Shown here: piece by piece, positions 1 to 8,249 of the stretch | Layout of the letters: each line of letters begins with the position of its first letter | Position numbering within the stretch: the stretch's first letter is position 1 | Virus record (IMG/VR): IMGVR_UViG_3300006128_000052 | Span: 1-25,901 of that record | DNA from: a virus | DNA length: 25,901 nt | Direction: 5' to 3' (one strand) | Program-made: the position numbers and the translations under genes | Notes under the pieces: generated by a model | The model's input: the letters and a program-made list of their open reading frames with translations, nothing else | Database searches by the model: none | Told to the model about the DNA's origin: nothing

Positions 1-877
1 GCTCTTCTGCAACAAAGTGTGCTAAGCCAGTTAAAGCTGGGCTAACCAATGGAGCAACTTTGCCTACTACTGGAATCTTTTTAACAGCACCGGGTACAGC
101 AGCGCTAGCCGCAGCCAAGGCGTTTAAGCCAGCTGCAATCTTATTTCGTAAACCGGGTTCTTGAATACGATTAAGAACATCAACCACGTTAGCACCAACT
201 AACGCACCACGTGCGATTGGGCTGCCAGTAATTTTTTCAGCACGCTCGGTAATGGGTTTTGGTTTAACTTCTGCAGCAGCACGTTCTGCTTCTTTTTGTG
301 CAAGGTATTCTTTGGCGCGATGTTCTGCCTCCATACGAATACGTTCTTCTTCAAATGCTTTAGCTTGTTCTTTTTCTCTTGCAGCTTTTTCTGCAGGATT
401 AATCGGTGTAAATATGCGGCGATTACCTTCCACCTCAAAACCTGCAGGTGGTGGCTCTTCCATCAATTGATTGGCTTGACGTTGCTGAACGTTAAATTCA
501 GCGTTGGTAGTAGCACCCGGATGGAACCCATATTCAGATGCAACGGTTTGACCTACGCCCACAATAGGGCCCTGTTGTGCAGGTGGTGGTGTAAATGTGC
601 CCGGCTGTGTTGCGTTTGGATTCATGCCAAACTTTTGTTTAGCATAATTAATTCCAACATTTGCAAGCGCTGGAGCTGCACCCTTAGCTTGAATGGCTGC
701 ACCAACCGCACCACCAAGCACGGCACCGGCACGTGGATCAGCTTGATCTTGTGCAGGAGCTGCAACTACTTCGTTTTCAGTATCACCCGCATGCACACCA
801 CCAAATTTAGAAACTGGGGTCGGTGTTGCGTCATCTTCGGTTACAGCTACTCCACCAAATTTACTTTCTTGACCCAT
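1..877 (-). CDS. Putative internal/ejection virion protein, C-terminus cut by the window edge
   Basis: An open frame runs from an ATG at 877 to the left edge without a stop, giving about 292 residues. It begins MGQESKFGGVAVTEDD and repeats the SKFGGV motif about 20 residues later (SKFGGVHAG). An Ala/Gly-rich stretch follows (LGGAVGAAIQ), then a Pro-rich part, then a long charged helix rich in Glu, Lys, Arg and Ala (about residues 160-205) that looks like a coiled coil, then a hydrophobic Ala/Val-rich helical segment. The start overlaps the stop of the upstream gene as TAATG, with AGGAAG just before it. I cannot assign a family. Its place at the end of a run of large, low-complexity virion proteins and its helical, alanine-rich make-up suggest an internal protein ejected with DNA. 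That role is inference; the reading frame is clear. Confidence 0.8.
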   Translation of the reverse strand, partial: MGQESKFGGVAVTEDDATPTPVSKFGGVHAGDTENEVVAAPAQDQADPRAGAVLGGAVGAAIQAKGAAPALANVGINYAKQKFGMNPNATQPGTFTPPPAQQGPIVGVGQTVASEYGFHPGATTNAEFNVQQRQANQLMEEPPPAGFEVEGNRRIFTPINPAEKAAREKEQAKAFEEERIRMEAEHRAKEYLAQKEAERAAAEVKPKPITERAEKITGSPIARGALVGANVVDVLNRIQEPGLRNKIAAGLNALAAASAAVPGAVKKIPVVGKVAPLVSPALTGLAHFVAEE

Positions 878-2901
878 TATGGCTTCCTAAATTTATGACC
901 GTCTTCCATATAATATGACCCACTTGGCAGTGCATCATATTGTTGTTTGGTTGTTACCGTTGGTAGTTGTGTTTTAGTTGGTGCTTCAACCTTTTTAGCA
1001 TCAACGCGGTGGTCATCTTCTACCTTAAAGATCTCTGGATACTTTTTAGCCAATGTGGCGCGGGTATCATCTTCCAACTTACGATAGGCTGGCTCATCTT
1101 CAAACGCTGCAAAGCTGGCATTTTCTCCACCGTGAGTTGCTTTATATTTAATCCACAACTCATTACGTGCCTTATTAAACAATGCGCCCTGTTTAATAAT
1201 TTCGGCGTTCATTCTGTTTGTTTCTGGTAAAAACTCTGTACCAACACCTTTAGTCTTCATCGCCATGTTTTCCAAGCCGATACCCATACGAGCACCGTGG
1301 AAAATTTGAGCGGCGTAGTCAACACCCAAGGCAGATGATGCACGTTCTAATTCGTCACGCATGGCGCGCTCATGTTCATTGAGCACTAATTTAGATGCGG
1401 CGTTATCAGCTTCTTTTTCACCTACGTGACCCAAGCTGGCAACGTATCCGATGCCGTGTGCAATGTTAGACACAGCGCCGGGTAATGATGTCAATGAACG
1501 TTTAGATAAACCAGAGATATCTTTTAATTTAGGATCAGAAGAAATGTTAATAATGGCGTCGGCATTAGTAATCATGTTGTCCGCCTTTTCGGCGTTGTCC
1601 TTCATTGCAGCCTGACGCTCACCAGCTTTTTCTGCTGATTTCTTTTGCTCTGTGCCCTTAACTTCTAAATTTTGTGCCTGTTGTTTTTCCCAATTTTTGA
1701 TGTTGGCATCGTCAACTAAACGGTTGCCAGTAGGTGCTGGTGGTTTATTAGCATCACCAGTATCTTTCCATGGATTAGTCGATTTAACTTCGGCAGAAAG
1801 ATTTTGTAAACGTTCTTTCCATGCAGGATTATGCGTGCCCTTAGAATAATCGGCAGCACGTCGTTCTAACATGGCCTGTGGGTTATCACCCACCTCAGCA
1901 ATTAAACGTTTAGCATATGCGGGGCCCTGATTAACTGCCGCGTCAAATGCAATCTTAGCAGCAGCTGGAGATAATGCGTCGGCATTAATCTCGTCCCAGT
2001 ATTCTTTCTTATAGATACTTAAGGCCTGATCACGTGACAAGTTTTTAACGTCAACGCCCGGATGGAACTTAGCATTAATTCCCATATTAACTGGGGCGTT
2101 AGTATTGCCATCAGTATCTTTGTAGCCACCTTCACGGCGATCAATTAAATTGTTAGCCGCTTCGTTAAACAATGAGCTGCCCTGATTGGTGGTAGTATTT
2201 GGACCACCATAATTTGCGCTAGTTTGCGCAGAAGTTGCTGCAGGGTGTGCGCTACTTGTTGGGGAGTTAACAGTTGGCAGCTGTGTCTTATAGCGTTGTG
2301 GATTATTTTTAACATCAATGACGGGCACCTTAGTTAGTGCGCCACCATTTTGCATGTCATATACATTAACTTCTTGGCTATAACTTTCTGCACGATTTTC
2401 AAACTCAAGGTTTTTATTGCCCTGCTCTTTGTAATAGGCCTGTAAAACTGCCTTCTTACCAGCAACTGTTGGCTCTAAGTCAATAGAGTTACGTACACTG
2501 GCAGGCAATCCACCAGATGGTTGTGCACCTGCACCACCGGCGCTAGGCTGTCCACCACCGAGTTGAGTATTAATTGCGGTGCGTTCTGCATCTTGTTGAG
2601 CTTGTGCTGCCTTGTATGCAGCCATCTCTTGTTTCATCTTAAACAAATCTTGCGCCTCTGCAAGTTTTTGTTTATCACGCTCATTCATGGCCTGAGTTGC
2701 AGCACCTTCCAAATTAGGAACGGCTGCAGCACGCGCATCTTTTAAACCGCTTAACAATTGATTTAACGGGCCCTGACGCTCGTCAATCATTTGCTGCATA
2801 TTCTTTAACAGATCTGTGGTTTGTGTAGCATCTAGCTCCAAGTTAGCCTTTGGAGATAATGTGCCCTGACCGGTAATTGTTGCGTCTAATCCTGCTGGCA
2901 T
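877..2901 (-). CDS. Ejection-type virion protein with embedded GH108 muramidase domain
   Basis: A 674-aa protein. Residues 1-115 are helical and Gln/Ala/Lys-rich, followed by a Gly/Pro/Ser-rich linker. At about 246-370 lies a muramidase of the glycoside hydrolase 108 type: REGGY with the likely catalytic Glu at 257, MGINAKFHPGVDVKNL, an IYKKEYWD box, and FDAAVNQG, which resembles the peptidoglycan-binding part of that family. The C-terminal half is charged and helical and ends in QYDALPSGSYYMEDGHKFRKP-like sequence. Large virion proteins carrying a lysozyme domain are known to open the cell wall locally during DNA entry, and I infer that role here. The start at 2901 has AAGGAAAA upstream; the stop overlaps the next ATG as TAATG. 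The domain call is strong; the role of the rest is inferred. Confidence 0.85.
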   Translation of the reverse strand: MPAGLDATITGQGTLSPKANLELDATQTTDLLKNMQQMIDERQGPLNQLLSGLKDARAAAVPNLEGAATQAMNERDKQKLAEAQDLFKMKQEMAAYKAAQAQQDAERTAINTQLGGGQPSAGGAGAQPSGGLPASVRNSIDLEPTVAGKKAVLQAYYKEQGNKNLEFENRAESYSQEVNVYDMQNGGALTKVPVIDVKNNPQRYKTQLPTVNSPTSSAHPAATSAQTSANYGGPNTTTNQGSSLFNEAANNLIDRREGGYKDTDGNTNAPVNMGINAKFHPGVDVKNLSRDQALSIYKKEYWDEINADALSPAAAKIAFDAAVNQGPAYAKRLIAEVGDNPQAMLERRAADYSKGTHNPAWKERLQNLSAEVKSTNPWKDTGDANKPPAPTGNRLVDDANIKNWEKQQAQNLEVKGTEQKKSAEKAGERQAAMKDNAEKADNMITNADAIINISSDPKLKDISGLSKRSLTSLPGAVSNIAHGIGYVASLGHVGEKEADNAASKLVLNEHERAMRDELERASSALGVDYAAQIFHGARMGIGLENMAMKTKGVGTEFLPETNRMNAEIIKQGALFNKARNELWIKYKATHGGENASFAAFEDEPAYRKLEDDTRATLAKKYPEIFKVEDDHRVDAKKVEAPTKTQLPTVTTKQQYDALPSGSYYMEDGHKFRKP

Positions 2902-2910
2902 AATTTTTCC

Positions 2911-4071
2911 TTAAGCAAATAATCCGCCAACCGGTGGTGTGGCAATAATTCCGGGATCTATTTGATTTGATAAATCTTGTATACCAACCGGATTTGAAAC
3001 TTGTGCTATATTGCCACCATCTGGCGTTGGGCCATATAATGGTGTATCCGTGCCGGTAGATAAGTTGCCACCATCTTGGGTAGGACCCTGAGCAACTGTT
3101 TGATTTGACGCACCAAATGTACTATCTGTGGCCTGACCTTGAGAATTAAAATACTGTGTAGGCTGACCGGGATTAGAAATAGTTTGGTTACCATTTGCAT
3201 CTACGGTAATGCTTCCACCGTTAGCTAATGGGAATGTTCCGGGGGTTACTGCACCGCTGGCAGTTTGACTCATGCCACTACCAGAGCTACCAGTTAAACC
3301 ACCCAACAAGCTGGCAATAGTTGTTCCGGGGCTGATGGTGTTCAACAATGAATTAACTGCATTTGTGCCACCACCCAACGCACTACCCAACGAAGTAATT
3401 TGACTAAGTGGTGATAGTTGTGCAGATTTTGTAACAGTTGTGGGAACATCCAATGCACCATAAATTTTAGATAGATTAGCTGCGGTTGATAATGGAGCAG
3501 TTTGTTGTAAGTTAGCCAAACCAGTTGCAGTGGTGCCATATTGATTGGCAACGTTGCCCTGTGCGTTAGCAGCTTGCACGCCGGTCTGTTGATTATTAAC
3601 AGCTGCCTGCATCTGAGCGGCAGCTAAATTAGCTTGTGCAGTAGTTAGCGCAGTATCGGCGGCAGTTTCATTACGTAAGCTACCAAATTGACCAGAACCA
3701 ATTGCCGAGGCGTCTGGCTGTGCTACGGTTTGTGGAATTAATGTTTGAAGCTGTTGATTTTGTGCTGCAAATAAACCACCCAATGCTGTGTTAGTATTAG
3801 GGGTTACCTGACCAGTGGTTGGGTTAGTAATCCATGGATTAGCGGCACCAGATGCAATGGTACCAAGTGTGCTCTGCGCTGAGGTAAATGGATTAGATGG
3901 TGCACCTAATTGATTAATTGCACCCTGCGCCACAGTATTTTGTAATGTAGGAACAGCAGCCGCACCAAATGATGCCTGATTGACAACGTTTTGTTGTGCC
4001 TGATCCATCCATGACGGTAGCGTCGTGGCTTGGGTTGTTGTATCCGAAATTAAATTATTTAAGCCGGCCAT
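2911..4071 (-). CDS. Low-complexity virion protein, probable DNA-ejection protein
   Basis: A 386-aa protein dominated by Ala, Gln, Thr, Asn, Ser and Gly. The middle part (about residues 120-190) has GSGQFGSLRNETA followed by a long Ala/Gln-rich helix, a pattern seen in podovirus internal or DNA-transfer proteins. The C-terminal third is Gly/Pro/Asn-rich with a near-repeat (TQDGGNLSTGTDTPLYG and then TPDGGNIAQ) and ends in a hydrophobic VGGLFA. There are no membrane segments or catalytic motifs. The ATG overlaps the stop of the upstream gene as TAATG. Assignment as an ejection or internal virion protein rests on composition, the FGSLR helix pattern and its place beside the muramidase protein, so the function is inferred. 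Confidence 0.75.
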   Translation of the reverse strand: MAGLNNLISDTTTQATTLPSWMDQAQQNVVNQASFGAAAVPTLQNTVAQGAINQLGAPSNPFTSAQSTLGTIASGAANPWITNPTTGQVTPNTNTALGGLFAAQNQQLQTLIPQTVAQPDASAIGSGQFGSLRNETAADTALTTAQANLAAAQMQAAVNNQQTGVQAANAQGNVANQYGTTATGLANLQQTAPLSTAANLSKIYGALDVPTTVTKSAQLSPLSQITSLGSALGGGTNAVNSLLNTISPGTTIASLLGGLTGSSGSGMSQTASGAVTPGTFPLANGGSITVDANGNQTISNPGQPTQYFNSQGQATDSTFGASNQTVAQGPTQDGGNLSTGTDTPLYGPTPDGGNIAQVSNPVGIQDLSNQIDPGIIATPPVGGLFA

Positions 4072-5330
4072 TATTTTCTAACCTTTTTGTGAGCCTCTAA
4101 CAAATACGCCAACGGGCCTTTACTGTCCGGCGGCAAGTGTTTTGCATCGTGTTTTTGTTTATGTGATCTAATGGTTTCTAAGAAACTATCTAGCACCTTA
4201 GAGCCGCTGTCGTTACTGCCATTACCTAATGAAGATACAACGTCTGCAGGAATTACAAATTCACCGTTGGCTAACATTGCAGGAACATCATCTGATGTGC
4301 CGTCGCCATCACCTGTAACATAGCGGTGTTTTAATCCACCTTCACTATAAAATTCTGGAACATGTTCATCAACGCTGTGTTCATGTTTAATACTACCGCC
4401 AGCACGTAACGCTGGTGTAGCTGATAATCCCGGTGTAGTTAACGCAGGATTTGTTGGAACATTGTACAAATCTGGAGTTGGTGCTGGTCCGCTTGTATCA
4501 CTTAAGCTAAAGTTTGTATTACCTTTAGAAAAGGTAGGAGTTAAAAATCCAGAGTTAGCGGATGAATTAGCTTGGGATGTTTGTGTAGATGTTTGTGGTG
4601 TGCTGCCAGATATTGGCGTACCTGCCGCTGCGCCAGTTAATTTTTGACCGGTGGCAACTGCCTTAGCTGCCGGTGCTAACAATGTACTTAATGCTTTTTG
4701 AGCAACGGTACTGGCAATTTTTGTTCCAGCGGTGTTAGCTAATTGACCCAAACCGCTAGAAGATGCTGCGGCATCTGTAGCAGGTGTGGAGCTGATTACA
4801 TTACCAGACGCGTCTGTAGTTAACGTAGATCCATCGTCAAATGTTTGTGTAATATTGCCAGAACTGTCCGCAACTTCATTAGTTAACTGACTAGCTTGAA
4901 CGCCCTCATTAGTTAAGCTACCAACCGTGTTACCAGAGGCGTTAATAATGTCGCCCGTTACGGTATTTAATAAAGAACCGTCACCTAATTGGGTCATGGT
5001 ATTACCAGCTGCATTAAGCAATGTACCATCTGCAGCTTGGAACACGCCTGAACTAATTTCTGGTAATGCTTGACCGGTTGCGTCAACTAATGCGCCAGTA
5101 GAGGCATTTAAAAATGTACCACTACCAACTTCGGTAAGGGCTTGCCCCGTGGTTGCGTCAAGCAGTGCACCGGTACCGTCCATTACCATACCGCCGCCAA
5201 TGTCGGTTAATGCACCACTTGCAATACCATCGGCAATAGTAGTACCTGCAGCAATACCATCGGCCACAACTGCTCCTGTTGCGGCTCCTGCTTCTGCGGC
5301 TGTTGCGGCTGCTGCTGCGTCAAATCCCAT
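4071..5330 (-). CDS. Repeat-containing virion protein with conserved phage C-terminal domain
   Basis: A 419-aa protein. After an Ala-rich start and a small doublet (ADGIAAGTT/ADGIASGAL), four tandem repeats of 23-24 residues occupy about 42-136, each with the shape T-x-[IVL]-G-x-G ... L-x-[ND]-A-[ST]-G-x-x. This looks like a short beta-solenoid or shaft. A Ser/Thr/Pro-rich linker follows. The C-terminal part (about 338-390) has GDGDGTSDDVPAML, ANGEFVIPADVVSSLGNGS and a final helix, a block I recognise from other phage virion proteins. Two RAGGS/SEGGLKH motifs resemble the K-x-G-G motifs of the basic proteins at 11.2-12.6 kb. It sits three bases after the acetyltransferase gene and is coupled to the next by TAATG. 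The specific role is unknown; internal or ejection protein is inferred. Confidence 0.75.
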   Translation of the reverse strand: MGFDAAAAATAAEAGAATGAVVADGIAAGTTIADGIASGALTDIGGGMVMDGTGALLDATTGQALTEVGSGTFLNASTGALVDATGQALPEISSGVFQAADGTLLNAAGNTMTQLGDGSLLNTVTGDIINASGNTVGSLTNEGVQASQLTNEVADSSGNITQTFDDGSTLTTDASGNVISSTPATDAAASSSGLGQLANTAGTKIASTVAQKALSTLLAPAAKAVATGQKLTGAAAGTPISGSTPQTSTQTSQANSSANSGFLTPTFSKGNTNFSLSDTSGPAPTPDLYNVPTNPALTTPGLSATPALRAGGSIKHEHSVDEHVPEFYSEGGLKHRYVTGDGDGTSDDVPAMLANGEFVIPADVVSSLGNGSNDSGSKVLDSFLETIRSHKQKHDAKHLPPDSKGPLAYLLEAHKKVRK

Positions 5331-5332
5331 AA

Positions 5333-5785
5333 TTAGTCCGTTACTATTGTATAAACTTTTTCAAAAAAATTTGCCCCAAGTCGCTCTATTAAATGCCCAT
5401 AATCTAAAAACGGCTTTACATGAAATGCGATTCTTTGTGGCTTACGTTTTTTAATTTCTTCAGTAGTCCATTTTATAAATTTGTAGCCCAGCATACCTTT
5501 GCGATAATTCGGACTAATGTATAAAACGTCTGATGATGCTGTTAAACTTTTTTTATAGTGTATATGATTTATAACAAACCAAATACTATAACCAACCAAT
5601 TTACCGTCATCTCTGGCGGTGTGGATTTCCAGTGTATTGTTTTTGTACATACTGGTGTACAACTCAATGTTAGGATCCAACTCAATTACATCTGTGCGTT
5701 CAGCGATCTCATCGTAGTGATCTTTGAACAATTGCATGGCTTCATCGGCAAAAGGCATGGGCGCCTCTTTCTGAAACGTGATCAT
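5333..5785 (-). CDS. GNAT-like N-acetyltransferase
   Basis: A 150-aa protein of GNAT-like layout. The N-terminal helices (FADEAMQLFKDHYDEIAERTD) lead to strands with AR-DDGKLVGYSIWFV, then VLYISPNYRKGMLGYKFIKWTTEEI, which corresponds to the acetyl-CoA-binding strand and helix, and finally a LIERLGANFFEKVYTIV end that is typical of the fold. The pyrophosphate loop is degenerate (RKGMLG rather than R-G-x-G-x-G). I chose the ATG at 5785 because AGGAATAGGGGGA sits just before it; an in-frame GTG at 5809 would add eight residues from the leader. It lies between the nozzle-like gene and the ejection proteins. Substrate unknown. Modifying a virion or host protein is possible but unproven. Confidence 0.75.
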   Translation of the reverse strand: MITFQKEAPMPFADEAMQLFKDHYDEIAERTDVIELDPNIELYTSMYKNNTLEIHTARDDGKLVGYSIWFVINHIHYKKSLTASSDVLYISPNYRKGMLGYKFIKWTTEEIKKRKPQRIAFHVKPFLDYGHLIERLGANFFEKVYTIVTD

Positions 5786-5807
5786 AATTCCCCCTATTCC
5801 TACATAC

Positions 5808-5839
5808 ACTAATGCAAAAATAAGGGTATTTACGCCCTA
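5808..5839 (-). terminator. Hairpin plus T-run with GCATTAGT core, copy 1
   Basis: On the minus strand the TAG stop of the 86-aa gene begins AGGG-CGTAAATA-CCCT, then TTATTTTTGCATTAGT. This nearly repeats the element at 12622-12653, including the stop codon inside the stem. It separates the tail-nozzle genes from the acetyltransferase and ejection genes. Probably a weak terminator or processing site. Confidence 0.55.
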
Positions 5840-6097
5840 TCTACGAAGCGGTCCGTTAACTAAATTTGCAAACTCATGCGCCCAATCTTGCCAGCTATCA
5901 TACGTCTGGGGGTCGGGTGTCCCATAGGGCTGGAACGCTGCAGATTGTGCTATTTCTCTGGCGGTAACGTCCCAGTTAGCCTCATCATTAAATGAGATAT
6001 TATTTTGGCTGTAGTACATTACCAGATTTCCATTAAATTCTTCCCAGCTAGAATAGCCCGGTAAAAATGGAAAAAAGGTTTTATTATGGACGCTCAT
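5837..6097 (-). CDS. Small virion-cluster protein of unknown function
   Basis: An 86-aa protein beginning MSVHNKTFFPFLPGYSSWEEF, rich in aromatic residues (Trp, Tyr, Phe) and Asn. It has no membrane segment or catalytic motif. The aromatic content and the DSWQDWAHEFANLV helix suggest a small folded structural or scaffold-like protein. The ATG at 6097 lies 14 bases inside the end of the upstream 721-aa gene; a TTG at 6103 would add two residues and is less likely. The stop codon TAG is part of a small hairpin (see 5808-5839). I do not recognise the family. Being placed between the nozzle-like protein and the acetyltransferase hints at a tail or head-completion role. Confidence 0.7.
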   Translation of the reverse strand: MSVHNKTFFPFLPGYSSWEEFNGNLVMYYSQNNISFNDEANWDVTAREIAQSAAFQPYGTPDPQTYDSWQDWAHEFANLVNGPLRR

Positions 6098-8249
6098 CGC
6101 CAAGCTCTTGGGTAATTAGCAATCTACCCATCTCATAATTACCACCAACTTCATTAGATTCAAACTTTAATCCAACCTCACGATATTCCACACGCAGGTC
6201 AATCTTTTCGGTGGTAGGGTCAAATGGATATGGTCCAGAATCTTCTTCGGTAGATGATGCAAATTTACGACCCATAATGGTCAAATTCATGGTGCCAGAT
6301 TGTAAAAAGTTTGGCTCAATACGACGGATGTGCATACGACGATTTGCGCCCACCTGACTTAATCCAGCGCCGGTGTTGGTAGTACCACCTACCCAGCTAA
6401 TGTCACTGGTGGTGAAGCTAGAATAGATAGCACTTTGCCCAATAAACGAGGTCTCATCGGTACCGGTTTCATGTTGCCAAATTGAATATCCACCTTGGAT
6501 GTAATACACCGATTCACCGATTGTTAAACTAGGTGAAAATTGTGTAGTACATGTCACCAATGTGACGCCAGTTACACCAATCACGGAGTTAGAATAAAAC
6601 TGGCTGCTGGCAATTTGATATACACTATCTTGTGGATAATTAGAAAATGACAAATAGTCGCCGGGGCTAAATGTTGGCGTCTGATCGCCGGCTAAATAAA
6701 ACTGATAATTATTTGGTGCAGGTAAACTTGCAGGATGTGCGATGGTAAAGAATGGTTTACCATAGATTGCCTGATAGTTCCAATCTGCCCATAATGGTGT
6801 TGGGAAGATCTCGGTGGTGTATCCACAAGAACGTTGTGCACCGATTGCCTGACCAGCGTCGTACCAGATCTTATCTTTTACGTTATAGATAATTGCGTCA
6901 GTACATTCTACCGCATTACCACGTGGATAAAAGAACCAGATCTCATTGTATCGTGGCACCTTCGTTGCCCATACCTTTTGGCGCTGTTGTAAGTTAATGT
7001 TGTCAAATAGCCAGTTTACGTTTTTATCATTTGGCACAACAGTAACACGACCGTCATATACATAGAATCGGTCAACGCCCATCCAGTAATACAAGCCGTC
7101 CATCTCAACTGCTGCCTGAGATGACATGATAGAGATTTGGCTAGAAACGATGTCATACGTCCAATAGTTTGGAGATGTTCCATTAAATAGTACACGAATT
7201 AAACTATCTGTAGCCCAGAATAATCCAGCTGGGGAATAAGAGCCGCCACGAATTGGCAGTCCCAGTACCACCTTACCGGTGGCAACGTTTACTTGGTTAG
7301 ATAGTAAACCATTCCAATCTGTTAACGATTGATTTGCGTATATAGAGCTAACGTTATTGTTGGCAATAAATCCGTTGCTACCGTACACAAAAATAAACGG
7401 ATGCAGTACGCATACACCACCACTAACTACAATCGGTTTATAGGTAGGGGCAGTGCCACCAGTATCTGCCAAATTATAAAACTGCCACTGCTCCGAAGAA
7501 TTTGGAATAATCGATCCAATGTATACCGGAGATGGTATAGAGTTATCAATGTTTGTTAAATTTAATCCCGGGTGGGTAACTAAATTTAATGCACCGCCCT
7601 GTGGATTGTATTGATAATCAAACTGCCACAAGTAGTTGTCATTAGGCTGGAAGCTATAGTTATAGATCCATACGTTTGTAATTGCACCGCTATGAGACGC
7701 AGTAAAATTAACTACAGTGTTTGGTGTGGTAAATGTAGAACTGGTTACCGTATATACGGTAGGTGTACCACTTTGTGAGAAGATGATCTTAGTACCGGCA
7801 GGAAACACGCTGGTGTAATCTACCGGAGTGGCGCTGGTACTATTGATGGTAAATGATGTGGTGGTGTATGCACTGATCGTAGTATTTGCTACAGGGAATT
7901 GTGAATACCCCGGCACAAACACCGCACGATATGGTCCAGCACCCACACCAAGAGATTGACCTGATGTAAATATATTTAAGCTGGTTGACGTGCCGGCAAA
8001 GATGTAGTTAACACCATTGTAGCCGTTCATGGTCATGCCACGTAAGACGCCATCAAACGTGCTAAACAGTTCGGTATATCCGCCCATCTTTTTTGGGCGC
8101 ATACGTTGAAAGCGGCACCATACGCCGTCAATACATTCATTGGCGTCAAACTGTGTGCCATCGCGTTTAATACCGGCGGCAATATTTAGCGTATAGATCT
8201 GGCTATACTGCTGTTGAACTGGCGCTTGTTGAGCAGGCGCTACAGCCAT
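6084..8249 (-). CDS. Large beta-rich tail protein, nozzle / gp10-like (DNA stabilisation) candidate
   Basis: A 721-aa protein made mostly of short beta strands with many aromatic residues. Near the N-terminus it has GIKRDGTQFDANECIDGVW followed by CRFQRMRPKKMGGY, then FDGVLRGMTMNGYNG and YIFAGTSTSLNIF. This pattern of 'constructed field, then per-blade readout' is what I associate with beta-propeller tail proteins such as P22 gp10 (packaged-DNA stabilisation) and podovirus nozzle proteins. The C-terminus is charged (FESNEVGGNYEMGRLL). It lies downstream of the adaptor genes and one fibre gene, which fits a tail-nozzle job. The start is coupled to the upstream stop as TAATG. Family-level assignment is moderate; a structural tail role is likely. 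Confidence 0.75.
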   Translation of the reverse strand: MAVAPAQQAPVQQQYSQIYTLNIAAGIKRDGTQFDANECIDGVWCRFQRMRPKKMGGYTELFSTFDGVLRGMTMNGYNGVNYIFAGTSTSLNIFTSGQSLGVGAGPYRAVFVPGYSQFPVANTTISAYTTTSFTINSTSATPVDYTSVFPAGTKIIFSQSGTPTVYTVTSSTFTTPNTVVNFTASHSGAITNVWIYNYSFQPNDNYLWQFDYQYNPQGGALNLVTHPGLNLTNIDNSIPSPVYIGSIIPNSSEQWQFYNLADTGGTAPTYKPIVVSGGVCVLHPFIFVYGSNGFIANNNVSSIYANQSLTDWNGLLSNQVNVATGKVVLGLPIRGGSYSPAGLFWATDSLIRVLFNGTSPNYWTYDIVSSQISIMSSQAAVEMDGLYYWMGVDRFYVYDGRVTVVPNDKNVNWLFDNINLQQRQKVWATKVPRYNEIWFFYPRGNAVECTDAIIYNVKDKIWYDAGQAIGAQRSCGYTTEIFPTPLWADWNYQAIYGKPFFTIAHPASLPAPNNYQFYLAGDQTPTFSPGDYLSFSNYPQDSVYQIASSQFYSNSVIGVTGVTLVTCTTQFSPSLTIGESVYYIQGGYSIWQHETGTDETSFIGQSAIYSSFTTSDISWVGGTTNTGAGLSQVGANRRMHIRRIEPNFLQSGTMNLTIMGRKFASSTEEDSGPYPFDPTTEKIDLRVEYREVGLKFESNEVGGNYEMGRLLITQELGDERP

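Noticed and set aside
296-898. A 200-residue open frame on the plus strand
   Set aside because: It is Cys/Phe/Arg-rich with no domain pattern and lies opposite the clear minus-strand virion gene at 1-877. All supported genes are on the minus strand.
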